Of a DNA stretch of 64,000 nucleotides, positions 1 to 12,066 are shown in pieces. The translations under genes were made by a program, and so were the position numbers. Below the pieces are notes generated by a model, which had not been told where the DNA came from, ran no database searches, and saw only the letters and a program-made list of their open reading frames with translations. The stretch covers positions 1 through 64,000 of the forward strand of contig ARYC01020190.1 of the NCBI GenBank assembly GCA_000711775.1, in the 5' to 3' direction. The DNA comes from Oxytricha trifallax (lineage: Eukaryota > Ciliophora > Spirotrichea > Sporadotrichida > Oxytrichidae). Each line of letters opens with the position of its first letter. The stretch's first letter is position 1.

Positions 1-694
1 TTTTTTCTGATTTATTGGGGATATATCTCCTTATATGTTTGTATATGGATTCTACTTAGTAGGGGAATATATAAAAATAAGTTTATCTAAAAAAATTATC
101 TGCTATAAATTAAAATTAACATTCATGTTTAAAATTGAATAAGAAGCATCTAATTATACTAGATCAGCATTCTCCTTACTATTCGTTTAGAAATCAGCTT
201 CATATTGACCTTTATTATCATTGATTAAAAATTGATATAACTCTTAATCCTTTTGCTTTCTAGTTTTAGGTGATTTTAATAACTGTTTATAGGGGCTTAT
301 ATATTAGGACTTCTCTTAATTTTTTAATTTTACTTATTCACTTCTTTCACTAGTTAAATTTGCCCCTCCTTCTTATAACTAATTGCTCTAATTTTATGAC
401 TATGACATTTATTTTTTCAGCTTAACTTTATCTTCTTTGATTTTCTTAAACATTTCTTCCCTCTGCCTATGCATCTCCATTATTCGATATTCATAGGCAA
501 TTTTCTCATTAATTTCAGTGTTTAATCATCTCATGTTCCCACTTTTCCTGGTGCTTCTCAATTAATGCCTTAAACCAGACCTCGTAGTCGCATCATTCAT
601 ATCTTCATCATTTTCTAGAATAGTGAAAGAATCTTCAAATTTTTTATTAGTCGCTTGTTTATTTTTTTACTTTGATTCTTAACTTAAACTCATT
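1..694 (-). CDS. unknown charged coiled-coil protein, 5' part
   Basis: The minus strand reads from ATG at 694 (MSLSQESKQKNKQATNKKFE) to the window edge, with TAA/TAG as Gln. A middle stretch (about 610-530) carries the charged helix-like run FKALIEKHQEKWEHEM. A third stretch starts INEKIAYEYRIMEMHRQREE and continues through a Q/K-rich region to the edge. These three stretches are in different frames, so there are two apparent single-base frame changes, near 605 and near 525. They may be tiny unrecognised IES junctions, sequence errors, or signs of a decaying copy. I recognise no family. Composition suggests a coiled coil in the middle and low complexity later. The 3' end lies outside the window. 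Confidence 0.5.
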
Positions 695-861
695 TTATTT
701 TAATATATTAAAAATTTTTATTATCTTTGAGTAGACTGATTATTAAACATTATAATTTTGGTTGAAAATAATGAATTTAATGAATTGATTTTACTATGTT
801 TTCAAAGTATTTCAATTATATTATTATTGATATACTCGATGGTAATCACACATGTTTTATA

Positions 862-3800
862 TTGACTTAGATCTAACTAGTAGTAGTGAATAGACCTCTA
901 TAGGGTGCAAGTACAGGTTTAAGTGGTTTAGTTTATATCTAAGCTCCAATGTTACTAGTTTGAGAGTATTAAGAATCCCCAATTGCATTTGCTGCCAATA
1001 CTCTAACTTTAATGGTATCTCCTTGTAAACTATTATGAGCTTATAAATTATATTGGATTATTTTTCAATGAGTTGATTAATATCAATATTCTAAGTTTAT
1101 CAGGTTGAAAGGTGCTGCTTGGAGTACACTCACTGGTACTACGCAATAAGCATTAGAAACAGTTGTTTCATCTGTGCGGCCATTACAGTAGTCTAATTGT
1201 TCATTGTAAGTTGAACCATCTTTAGCCAAGATTTAGATATTATAGCCTTTTATCTTTGAGCCTCCGTTATATGGTTTAATGTTTTTATTTAATGAATTTA
1301 ATAGGTAACTGGTTTGAATTGAAACCATTAATTTAATTATGGTGGAACCCAAGAGATTTTAACGCTTGTACCAACATTTGATGTAGTTGGCAGTGCTGGT
1401 CTATCAGGTATTTTAGCTGCTATAGCTTCAAGCACTGTGGAATAAGGTCCCCATCCAAAGATATTCTTGACTCTATATCTAAATGAATAAATCTGTCCAG
1501 CTGTCAAGAACTACTGAGTATAACTCAAAATTATGTTATTTGATGTGTCTCCTATGAGTGTAGAGAATTTTCAATTGTATAATATAAGAATATATTTCAT
1601 ACAGTTCTTTTACTTTTTATTTAGCACTAATTCTTATATTTTTAATAACTAAATAAGAGAATGATGATCCAGAAGTGCCACTGTCCCACTCTAGAGAATA
1701 ACTAGTGATTGATGACCCACCTGATTTATACAAATCTTGCATTTAACTCATAACTACAGTAATTTACTGTTCAAATGTATTAGGTTGATCAATTACTAAG
1801 TCATCTGGTTTTTGAGGAGTAGTCTATACCAAAACACTAAAAATTAATTACCTAAAATTAGTATTGAAAGTAGATATAAAAATAATTACACCTTGAGATA
1901 TTAATGAGGAAACTGAGCTTTCCCCAATTGCATTAATAGCTTTTACTCTTGCTTGAATTAAAGTGCCTTAAGGCAAACTGAATGGTGAATTGAAAAGAAC
2001 ACTCATTGGAATAATGCAATATTTTTATTAATAAACTTTGAAATGATCATAGTTATAGAAAATATTAATTTAGAAGCAATAAGTTTTAAGGATGATGTTT
2101 GAGTCAGTACCATCACATAAAGCAGTTTGTTTGTAAAATTAATCATTTGCAAGTATTTCAACTACATACCTAATAATTGGTGTACCATTTTCACTTGGAG
2201 GTACCCAAGATAGTTTCACCGAGGTACACTTGAAAAAAAGATATCCATTTTTATCACATTAAATTAGAATTTATACTTAAAAACTAGTTTATCTTCTTAA
2301 GTAACAACAACAGAGGCAGGAGTTGAAGGAGATTGAGCTGCAATGATATCAATAGGGTCAGAGTAACTCCCCCATCCGTGAATGTTGTAAGCTCTATATC
2401 TAAACTTATATGCTCTGCCTGGGATGATTTGAGAGCCACTCACTGTTTAAGTTTAAGTGGTAGAGTATGGACTGAAACCTATCAAAGTTGTCAATAATAT
2501 TATGTTATTTTAAACTACTAGGCCAATATAAAAAAGAGAATGCATAATATTAACTTTGTCCAAACACCTCCACTTGTACCAGAGTCCCATTACAGATTAA
2601 GACTAAGAATTGTGCTACCACCAGTATATGAACCGACTAGCATTGCATAGTTAACCATTAAACTTGTTTAAGTAGTGCCAGGGTTTCTAGTTGGTGAACT
2701 AGGTGGTTTTAGTGGAGGCACTTGAGCAAGTTCTCCAATGGTATTTAAAGATGAAGATATTCCACTACCCACTGAGATATATTTTTAAAACAGTTGATAA
2801 TGCTTTCTTATTAGAATTTTTAATTGATTATTTTTAAATATGTAAATTTACAAAAGTTAATGGCATAAATAGTTGCTTTGATCAAAACTCCTTGAGCTAA
2901 GTTAAATGGTGAACTAATAAGCACATTCATAGGTATTTCACAGAATCTATTTCCAATAACTACAAAGTTAGAACCATCGCAATAAGCTAAACTTTCAATA
3001 AGAGTGTTCTGATCGCTCTTTTGTATTAAGATTTTGTAAGCTGAAATTGTAGCTGAACCATCATTTGGGACAATCCATGATATCTTCAAGTTCTTGCCAT
3101 TCATGGAAGTATAAAATTAGTAAGATATATGAATTATTTTTACACAATCGCATCTATTATAGTTATTGGTTGCATTTAAGCAGGTTTCTGAGCAGCTAGT
3201 ATAGCACCACTGTTTGAGTATTCACCCCATCCCTGTCTATTAAGTGCTCTATATCTGAACAAGTAGCTCTTACCAGATGATATACCTGTGGACCATCTAA
3301 GTTACAAATCAGTACTGTAGGTATCAAATCCAGAGAGAGTTGTCCAGACAGTTGATAAACCTTAAGGTGTAGTACTAGCAGCATCCCATTATATCTCGTA
3401 AGATATTATAGTAGAACCTCCTGTTGCTGTCCCGCTTAAAGCTGTGATGTCTACTACTAGTTAGGTTTAAGTAGTATCAGAGTTCCTGAAAGGAGCGACA
3501 GGTGGTTTCAAAGGAGCTTACTCCACAAAAGCTCCAACAGTATTTTCAGCTGAAATAAGAGAAGGTCCGATATAGTTGTTCGCTATGACTTTAACTTAGA
3601 CTAGATTTCCTTGTGATAGTAAGTATGGCGAGCTTTAAACTGTTGTCAATGAAACGAAGCAATACTTTTGATCTATGATTGTCTAATTCATACCATTGCA
3701 TTCGGTAGTAGTTAAATATTTGTTATCAAAAGTCTTTATCAAGATGCTATATGAAGTGATTGGAACTCCTCCATTATCTTGGGGTACCCAAGTAATATTG

Positions 3801-4983
3801 ATTTATTTATCCACAATAGCGGTTGAAGGAGCTGGGAGTTAATCTGGAACAACTGCTGCATAAGTAGTAAGAATATCAGAATAGTCACTCCAGTCAACAT
3901 CATTAAGCACTGCATATTTAAATTTATACATCAATCCAGTTGTTAAAGCATTGAATTCAAAGTACTGAAGTGTACTTATTTTAACTCTTTATTAATTTTT
4001 GAGAATAAAAGAAAAATACTTAAAAATACTATAGGTTGGACTATCACCTTGTACTGGGAAGAAAGCAACACTTGATCCTCCTTAATTCCACTCAATCTTA
4101 TAAGATTTGATTGGGAGACCTCCTGTGTTAGTTCCTGTAATAGTAGGAACATCTATTCTTATAGAAGTTTTAGTGCTTAACTCGTTACTTCTTACAGGAG
4201 CAAGGGAAGGTTTCTGTGGTTTTGCTATTATTAACTAAAAGCAATTTGTTTTATTTAAATTTAGCCTTAATTGCAATCAACTTGAGAATACTATGTAAGC
4301 AGCAGAAGAACTTGGATTGCTATATTCAGAAGGGAATAATGAATTAAAGGCTCTAATCTTTACTACAACTTAGTCGCCTTACACCAAGAAAAATGGATCA
4401 GCTGTGAGAATTGAAAGATCGACAGAGCATGTGAACGTGTCTTTAATTACCTAATCTGTCATTCCATCACATTAACTAGTAATTGCTGAATAAAAACCAT
4501 CTTTCTTTTTGAAGAGTATTTCGTAGCCTTCTATATTAACGTTGTTTCCACCTGTGCTAATAGGTTAAGTGAAAGTAACAATGTATTAGAGGTTTAAATA
4601 AGCAACGTTAGGTGCCAACATCAGCGATTTAAAAAAAAAGAAAGTAAATTATTTTTTAAAATCATTTAATAAGAATTAAGAGATGGTTTGGTTACAGCTA
4701 AGATGTCAACGAATGGTAAAGCTGTGACTCCATCCCAACCATCACCATGTAAATTGCGAGCATAATAAGCAAATCTGTAAGTTTTTCCACTCTAAATTCC
4801 TGAGTTTATCAAATTAGTTGTTAGTAAATTTGGAAGAGCATCTCCTTTCAAAATACTCAATATCTATATGTTAATAGTATTAAATTGCTTTTTGAAAAGA
4901 GAAAATTTATCTTAAGTTATGAGATTCAAATTGATGATGGAATTGGAGGTACTTTTGTAAAGTTACAAGACACATTATCACTA
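862..4983 (-). CDS. fibronectin type III repeat protein, inverted block
   Basis: The minus strand codes for a chain of FN3-like domains interrupted by many short introns or IESs (for example near 4860-4930, 4620-4690, 4220-4290, 3960-4030, 2460-2560 and 1560-1610). Each repeat shows a GGxPIxSYxI strand, a CDG...C segment, an IPM...PFNLxxGDxI segment and then YRAxNxxGWGxxS. The clearest stretch is 3104-2820 (MNGKNLKISWIVPND onward). The block starts and ends inside a domain, so neither terminus of the protein is here. Similar large FN3 proteins are common in ciliates and are probably secreted or surface proteins; I saw no signal peptide because the N-terminus is absent. The repeats match those in the plus-strand block at 5.4-9.9 kb, so both blocks probably belong to one scrambled gene, though adjacent paralogues are possible. 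Confidence 0.72.
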
Positions 4984-5400
4984 ATTGGATTGAAGAATAC
5001 AGGAATCTATGCACATTAAATATTCTTAACTATTTATCTCTCATTGATATATAAATTAACAGTTTTAAAATTCATATGATGTAAATATAGTTAATAAATG
5101 AGTAGTTTTAATTTATTTAATATTTTTAAAAAATGTACATCAAACCGCCATAAATTCATTGATTAAAGGTAAAAACTACTTCCATTAAGTTTAATTGCGA
5201 TTATTATTTTTTATTTACATATTTTTTGTAATTAAAATTATTGAATTATAATTTTAAGGGGTTAATAATAAAACTCAATTCAAATATGTTGTTAATTGAA
5301 TGTATTTCCTACAGTTTTTATTTGAAAAAAAGTTTGAATTGCAGTTGTAATATTTAAAAATAATTAGCTTCTGTTTTCTTTGCAAGTTTCCCCCTCTTCA
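4984..5400. other. AT-rich spacer between the opposed FN3 blocks
   Basis: About 400 bp of AT-rich DNA lies between the two FN3 blocks, which point away from each other. No open frame, RNA gene or repeat was recognised. It is presumably eliminated DNA. Confidence 0.5.
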
Positions 5401-5408
5401 TTTATTCT

Positions 5409-8305
5409 TTGTCAATATTTTTAAATGCAGGAAGAACATACAAACTCAAATATAGAGCTAGAAATGCAATTGGTTTTGGACCATTATCCAATGTACTTTT
5501 CGTTCTTGCAGCTCGTAAACCAGACACACCCATTCCTCCAGTAGTCTCAATTGTACAAAAGAATGCTCGTATTAGGTTCTCATTACCATATAATGGAGGT
5601 ACAAGCATATCCAAAGCTTAGATAGTTATAAAACATCACGATGGCATTCAGTTCATTGAAGATTTAACTAATTGTGATGGAAGTGTAGAAGCCATATTCC
5701 ATGCTAGAGAATGCTTGGTTCCATTATCTTTGTTACGAGGTTTAACTTGGAAATTGGTGTATGGAGATCAAATAAGTGCAAAGGTTATTTTCTTTAACTC
5801 TGAAGGACAAAGCACTCAATCTGCAGAAACCATATTCCCAGCATTGATGCAAGATGTTCCCAATGCTCCAGATGAAGGACCACGACGAATTGATTCAATT
5901 ACTATAGGAACAACAATGGGAGTGAGATTTAACTAGTTATCGTTAGCAAATGCAAGAGGAGCTCAAATTGATTCATACTCTCTCGAGATGGATGATACTA
6001 ACAATGGCGCAGGACCTTTTACTATAATTGGTGGTTTCAATCCATTATCCACTCTTACAGAGTATACGATATTAAATCTTCAGGCAGGAAAGAAATACTA
6101 CTTCTAATATAGAGCTTATAATCAGCAAGGATGGGGTGGCTACTCACCTGTTACTTTCATTATAATGGCTTCAGTACCAAGTCAAATCACTCCATCTGCT
6201 TAAACAACAAACAATCTAACCTTTAATTATTTTTTATATTTACAACTAAATTATACCGTTTGCTTTATCACAAAATTTTTTCATCTACTAATAAAATTTA
6301 TAAAAATTAGTAAAAAAATCTAGAGAGATTTTAAATATAAAATTATATAAGTTAAATTACAAATAAATCACTATTATGATGATGATGAATAACTTAAGGT
6401 AAGGTGAATATGAAAACTAGAAATAAAGATCTCTAGTATTAAATATATAATTATTATTATTGTTGTTATTGCTATTATTATTATTGAGCGTATATATATT
6501 AGTTAGTTGGAATTATTCCTTGTGGTGATATGTATTGCCTAAAATGCATGTCTTTTGCGTCTTTTGTCTCCGGTACTTCTTCAGTTGGGGGAGCGACTTT
6601 GGCTTTTTGGACCTATGTGCCTCTCATAGGGTGCTCCTAGGGGTCTTGTCCCTTGTCATCTCTTCCCATGTCCTGACTAGCCTCTTCGGACCCCGAATCA
6701 GCCTGGGCGCGGCCTTTGTCAGGGGTATCCCTGGGGGGCATGTCCCTTGCCTGGACGGGTCAGCGTGCCAACCACTGAAACCTGATCTCTTTTTTTTATT
6801 ATTCTTTCGCTTTTTTTGAGATGTTTTTTTTCAGGTTTTTTGTTATCATCAAGCACTGTATTCATATTTTTTTGTTAGTAATCAGCTTGACATCTTTAGC
6901 AATAACAACAATAATAATAATTATTAAATCACTATTATATCTAAAATAATATTTTTATTTCACATTGTTTATTTTAGTTATAATGAAAATTAATTTATTC
7001 TTTTAAAGTAATATATTAATCATAATAATTTTAAATATTTCAAATTATATTGCACTGTTTAAAATGAAGAAAAGATTTTTATAACAAAGTGCATTTTTTA
7101 TGTTTAAATTATTCTAAACAAAAAGGTTTGTCTTTTTTTTTACTTTAACACAATTTAATATAGTCTTTAATTAGAGTTTTTGAATGATCCATTCGTAGAT
7201 ATAACTTGGACTGCACCTTCAAGCAATGGTGGATCAAATTTACTCTCATACAGAGTAACAATCAAATCAAAGACTGATGGAATATATAGACCCTACACAA
7301 GCACTTGCCCCGGTACAGATATAAACATTCTATCATGCAGCATCCCAATGCAAGCCTTGCTTGAACCACCTTTTAACTTGGAGCTCGGCGATTTAGTAGT
7401 TGCAGTTGTAGAAGCAGAAAATGAAGTTGATTTCTCAGTGCCTTCTCCCGAGTATACTACAGGTGGTGCAGTTGCTAGAACTAAGCCAGAAACACCCACT
7501 CGTAAACCATAGAGAGGAGCTGCAACCGATACAACTTAAATATAAATCATCATTCCCACACACTTAGAAACTGGCGACTCACCATTCAAAAAACCATAAA
7601 AATAATTGATAGAAAATTACAATTATTCATACTTAAAATATCATAGAGCATAACTATGCTTTTCCAATAAAATTAAAGATTTAATAGATTTTAGAGATAT
7701 TATCTTGTAATAACTTACCTATATCAATCATAATATACTGATCTTATAAAATTTTACGTTTAAAAACTTGAAGTCTATTAATAAAACTTATATAAAATTA
7801 ATTCGGTTTTTATGTATTGCATTCATATGGAGTTGAAATATATGATGGCACTTAATGGCAAGAAGTCCAGGGAATATCTTCAAACACCACTGCTCAGACC
7901 ATGACATATTCAACCTCCATAGTAAGTGGGCAATCATACCCTGTAAAATACAAAGTCCTAAATATATACGGCTGGAGTGATGTCTATTCAGAAGTTGAAA
8001 ACATTCTAGCAGCGACCAAACCCACTGCTCCCTTGAATGTAATCACAGAAAACTCAATCATTGATGATACAGTGAGAATTAGTTGGGATGAGCCTGCTAA
8101 CTTCGGAGGCGATAACATTCAGATTATTGGGTATCAAGTGTTAATACAGAAGAAAGATGGAAGTTTTAGAGAGTATACTACTCAATGCGATGGTCAAAAT
8201 GATCAAGATAAATGGGTAGGGTAGAATTATTTATCATAATTATTAAAATAATATTAGCTGATTATCTTATTAAAAACAGTAAGTATTTAATTTTGTATCA
8301 TTTGT

Positions 8306-8362
<57 letters not shown>

Positions 8363-9902
8363 TTAGTTTTTATAATTAAATAGATATCAATTAATATTTT
8401 AGGAATTATACCCTCTTCTGATAAACTAAATTACAAAATATTATCTTCTTGTTTGTAGTTAATGATGTCATTTATTTTATCATTGATTTCATGCAATGTG
8501 ACATTAGTATGTCAGTTTTCAACAGCACTCTCTTTAACTTGAAGCAAGGAGATCCAATTGTAGCAAAAGTAATTGCTAAGAATAATGTTGATTATAGTCC
8601 TGAATCAGCCCTTAGTACTCCTAATGCTGATGTTTCAATTAAATAATAAACTTTATTGGAAATAATAAGGTTTGACTTCATTTATAGATTATTTCTACAA
8701 TTAATTAAAATTGATGTAAGAGTGAAGCCTCATAAACCTCCAACACTTCCCACTCGCGATGCAACTTCATCACATTTATAACTAGTAGTAAACATGCCTG
8801 CACTCACAGTCCCTGAGAATGGAGGTTCTGGTATCATCTCTTATCATTTGCAATATGATGACGCATCTCAAGGTAGTATTTGGACGAATATAACTGGAGA
8901 TCCAATAGACTCCACTGACTAGCAAGGTATGGTTGATGACTCAATACAAATTGGTGCTGTTTACTTGTTCAGATATAGAGCTAAGAATCTAATTTAAATG
9001 ACATTTAATAGCTTCACTATAATCAATGCATAAATAATTGAGAAACAAATTGTTAATCTCTTTGGATGGAGTGATTTCTCTGAGCCATTGCAACTTTATG
9101 CAGCTAGAGTTCCAGATACCATTGATATTGCTGTAACTTTTAATGAAGATACCAACGTAAGAATTTCTTGGGAATTGCCAACTTAAAATTATTTTATGCC
9201 TCTTCTAAATTGTATTTACTTTTCTTCGAGTTTACAATGGGGGTCTTCCAATAATCTCCTACAGAATAAAGATTGAAACCTTAACAATTAACACTTTCAT
9301 CACTGAGTTAACTTATTGCAATGGTGCAGATCCAGTGATTAGAGCAAATCGCTATTGTATTATCCCTATGTCATAGTTGATCTCAACCAACTTCAATCTC
9401 CCTCTAGGCAGAGTTATTAAAGCAAGAGTTGAGGCTGAAAATTTAGTAGGCTACAGTTAACAATCCACAGCTAATAGTTTGGGAGCTACTGTTAGAACTG
9501 AACCAGCTTCACCACTTAGTGGCCCACTTAGAAACGATGCTGGCACGACAGATAAACAGATATAAGTTGACTTTAGCATACCTTTATATCCTGAAAATGG
9601 AGGGTAGACAATTACTTCTTTGAACTTAATTTGGGATAGAGGAAACAACTAATGGATTAGTCTTATAGGCGAAACTTACAATAGTCTACAGACAACATTC
9701 AATAGTAATTAATTGCAATTTAATAGTCAGTAATGCTCATTTTAAATATATATATGAATTCACAGTTACTGGATTAACACCTGGATAGGTCTATAACTTT
9801 AGATACAGAGCTAGAAATATATTTGGTTGGGGAGACTACTCATCGCCCACTGCTGTAAAAGCTGCCACCTCTCCATCTAAGATGACAGCTCCAACAACTA
9901 GT
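5409..9902 (+). CDS. fibronectin type III repeat protein, direct block
   Basis: The plus strand codes for further FN3-like domains in pieces at about 5410-6220, 7174-7580, 7820-8220, 8470-8633, 8712-8990, 9055-9185, 9230-9701 and 9758-9902. Landmarks are AGRTYKLKYRARNAIGFGPL at the start, PFNLELGDLVVAVVEAEN in the second piece and RYRARNIFGWGDYSS near the end. Several joins have clear in-frame pointers: TGATGT at 8628/8712, AATCT at 8986/9055 and ATTCA at 9697/9758. The first piece begins mid-domain and the last ends in a domain linker (SPSKMTAPTTS). The last piece can be joined in frame, through TAGT, to the start of the minus-strand block, which would put this block first in the mature protein. 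Function is unknown beyond the FN3 fold. Confidence 0.75.
6230..7164. other. long IES in the FN3 gene
   Basis: About 0.95 kb of noncoding DNA separates two coding pieces of the FN3 gene. It is AT-rich and microsatellite-like except for a GC-rich island at about 6530-6790 flanked by inverted repeats. The exact pointer is unclear: CTTTAATTA occurs at both ends but does not keep the frame, whereas a 3-bp AAT would. Confidence 0.55.
6449..6922. mobile_element. inverted-repeat element with GC-rich core
   Basis: A 26-bp perfect inverted repeat of ATT/GTT triplets ending in TTATTGCTA (6449-6474 and 6897-6922) encloses about 420 bp. The core, about 6530-6790, is far more GC-rich than anything around it and is followed by T-tracts. 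Both strands are largely open over it, but neither translation resembles a known protein. It could be a small nonautonomous element or carry a structured RNA. The T-rich inverted repeat could partly be microsatellite expansion. Confidence 0.45.
8312..8361. repeat. TA dinucleotide microsatellite
   Basis: A run of about 25 TA units with one interruption lies inside the IES between the FN3 pieces that end near 8220 and start near 8470. Confidence 0.85.
8628..8717 (+). other. IES with pointer TGATGT
   Basis: The direct repeat TGATGT (8628-8633 and 8712-8717) flanks 78 bp with no GT..AG boundaries. Removing one copy plus the insert gives in-frame NADVRVKPHKPP, matching the FN3 linker pattern. Confidence 0.75.
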
Positions 9903-10064
9903 AAACTTATTGCTATTATTGATAAAATAGATAAAAATAGGAAATTTAAGAAATACAAATACATTCTCATTTTCTTTAGTTCTAACTGCAAATAATTACT
10001 ATTAGAACTATTTCGTATTTATTCAAATATAGTTATGACAAAATCAATTAATTAGATAAATATA

Positions 10065-10602
10065 TATAATTGTGCAAAGTTTCAAAATCATATTAATATA
10101 AAAATAGGGATGTGGTTTGTGCAAACATATAAATAACAAGATAATTATAATTATTTAAAAATATAAGAGAATTATTTATAAACATGGAAGCATCTAAGTC
10201 TAATCTTTTCTAGTGATTAATTTGTTCATTATTAGTTGTCAGAACATTTAGACTTTAAGAGAATCGAAAGAGATAGATTTGCTCTGTGAAAAAATTTTCT
10301 TATGGTAAACAAGAGGTAATGAAAACTTCTAAAATTTTTTCAAAAGTGCTATTCAATTGTGAACCATAGGTGAGGAAATGAAATTCACTGAATGGAACGG
10401 AACCATGATTGGACTAGCAAATACCAATTTCGACTATCGTATATATTTCTAGTTCATTTAGAGTGATACAAACTATCCAAATAAGGCCCAGAAGTAAATT
10501 TGATATAAAAAAGATTGAGAAGTTGATTAATTAAGTCCCAAAACCACTGTCCAATGATTCTTGTTTATATAAATACATTTTTGCACACTTTGCACAATTA
10601 TA
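10065..10602. mobile_element. inverted-repeat element, about 0.54 kb
   Basis: Perfect 16-bp inverted ends (TATAATTGTGCAAAGT at 10065-10080, complement at 10587-10602) enclose a nonpalindromic interior. It abuts the next palindrome directly. No coding region is supported: the long minus-strand frame here runs through the element boundary and is probably chance in a one-stop code. Confidence 0.55.
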
Positions 10603-11023
10603 TTATTGTAGAAATACATTTGAATTTGGAAAATTAATTAAAATTAAATTAAATATAAATCAAAATCGTGGCAGTTAAAGTTGGCCAATTTGAACGATCT
10701 TGGGCTCATTCGATAGAGAATTCAAAATTAGCTGGACTTTATTATTGGCGGTACTATTTTATCGCATCCCTGGAGCGAGATAACTCGAATTTAATTAAAC
10801 ATCTCTAAATTCATTATATTATACCCTCACATTAAAGTCGAGTTATCTCGCTCCAGGGATGCGATAAAATAGTACCGCCAATAGTAAAATCCAGCTAATT
10901 TTGAATTCTCTATCGAATGAGCCCAAGATCGTTCAAATTGGCCAACTTTAACTGCCACGATTTTGATTTATAATAAATTTAATTTAATTAATTTTCCAAA
11001 TTCAAATGTATTTCTACAATAAT
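10602..11023. mobile_element. foldback palindrome beginning ATTATTGTAG
   Basis: The two arms (about 10602-10796 and 10834-11023) are nearly exact complements. The inner stem contains TATCGCATCCCTGGAGCGAG and ATAACTCGA. Its ends ATTATTGTAG/CTACAATAAT and its inner stem are shared with the palindrome at 11085-12066, so the two belong to one family. Confidence 0.8.
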
Positions 11024-11084
11024 TTAATTAATTAATTTTGGTCATAAATATATTTAAATAAAATACGAAATATAACTAATTGTA

Positions 11085-12066
11085 ATTATTGTAGGAACAT
11101 TTGATATGGGAGAAATATTTATAATTAATAAATTAAATAATGAAAATAGTGGCAGTTAACTTTCAGGAACATTGACAATATGGTACTTGTTTGATAGAGA
11201 ATTCAAAATTCGCTGTACTAAAATATTGGCAGTACCCCTCTATCGCATCCCTGGAGCGAGATAACTCGACTTTAATTTTGGTTAATTTTTTTAGTTGATT
11301 TTAATACCAAAATTAAAGTCGAGTTATCTCGCTCCAGGTATGCGATAGAGGGGTACTGCCAATGAGTAAAAATAGAGTCATTTTCCAAAATATAATCAAA
11401 TAATCAATCATTTATTCACACTATTTTAATATTAAATATTTTAATCTAATTAAACAGCATCTATCTCGAAATTTGATCATTTCGAGATACGTGCCAAATA
11501 AATATAATAAATTACTCAAATATTAAATCTCTCTATATAAATGAAATAAAGTTTTTATCAAAATGAAAATTCATATTAAAACTAAATTAAGATTAAGAAA
11601 TATTAATAAATTATTTATATTTTATACTAAAATTTTTTAAAATAATCAGTAATATCTATATGACTTCTTAAATGTATATTAAACTTTAAAATTATTAAAA
11701 AATGAAATATTAATTTGATAAAAACTTTATTTCATTTATATAGAGAGATTTAATATTTGAGTAATTTATTATATTTATTTGGCACGTATCTCGAAATGAT
11801 CAAAATTTCGAGATAGATGCTGTTTAATTAGATTAAAATATTTAATATTAAAATAGTGTGAATAAATGATTGATTATTTGATTATATTTTGGAAAATGAC
11901 TCTATTTTTACTCAATATTAAAGTCCAGCTAATTTTAAATTTTCAATCAAACAAGTACCATATTGTCTATGTTCCTGAAAGTTAACTGCCAATATTTTCA
12001 TTATTTAATTTATTAATTATAAATATTTCTCCCATATCAAATGTTCCTACAATAATGGCAGTTAGA
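11085..12066. mobile_element. second foldback palindrome of the same family
   Basis: The ends ATTATTGTAGG/CCTACAATAAT and long complementary arms frame a hairpin at about 11230-11362. Its stem repeats the TATCGCATCCCTGGAGCGAG motif of the previous element. The right arm is displaced by an inserted palindrome at 11364-11913: the arm resumes at about 11917 with sequence matching the corresponding position of the sister element (CCAGCTAATTTT). Confidence 0.75.
11364..11913. mobile_element. palindromic insertion flanked by AAT
   Basis: A 550-bp near-palindrome starts GAGTAAAAATAGAGTCATTT and ends in its complement, with AAT directly on each side (11361-11363 and 11914-11916). It interrupts an older foldback element, so it is the youngest layer. 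A 3-bp ANT duplication is the pattern described for TBE-type transposons of Oxytricha, but no transposase or C4A4 end is present. Confidence 0.65.

Noticed and set aside
859..5418. GTCAATAT shared by the end of the minus FN3 block (859-866) and the start of the plus block (5411-5418)
   Set aside because: Codon phases differ and about 55 residues of an FN3 domain would be missing.
6535..6819. Plus-strand 94-codon frame in the GC-rich island
   Set aside because: Both strands are open there because the island is GC-rich. The translation is hydrophobic and Cys-rich without recognisable motifs or codon use like the real genes.
6221..7173. CTTTAATTA at both ends of the long FN3 IES as its pointer
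   Set aside because: Joining there brings in an in-frame TGA. A 9-bp AT-rich match over 1 kb can arise by chance.
9966..10480. Long minus-strand frame without TGA across the foldback cluster
   Set aside because: It runs through the boundaries of two different inverted-repeat layers. With only one stop codon and AT-rich DNA, such frames arise by chance.
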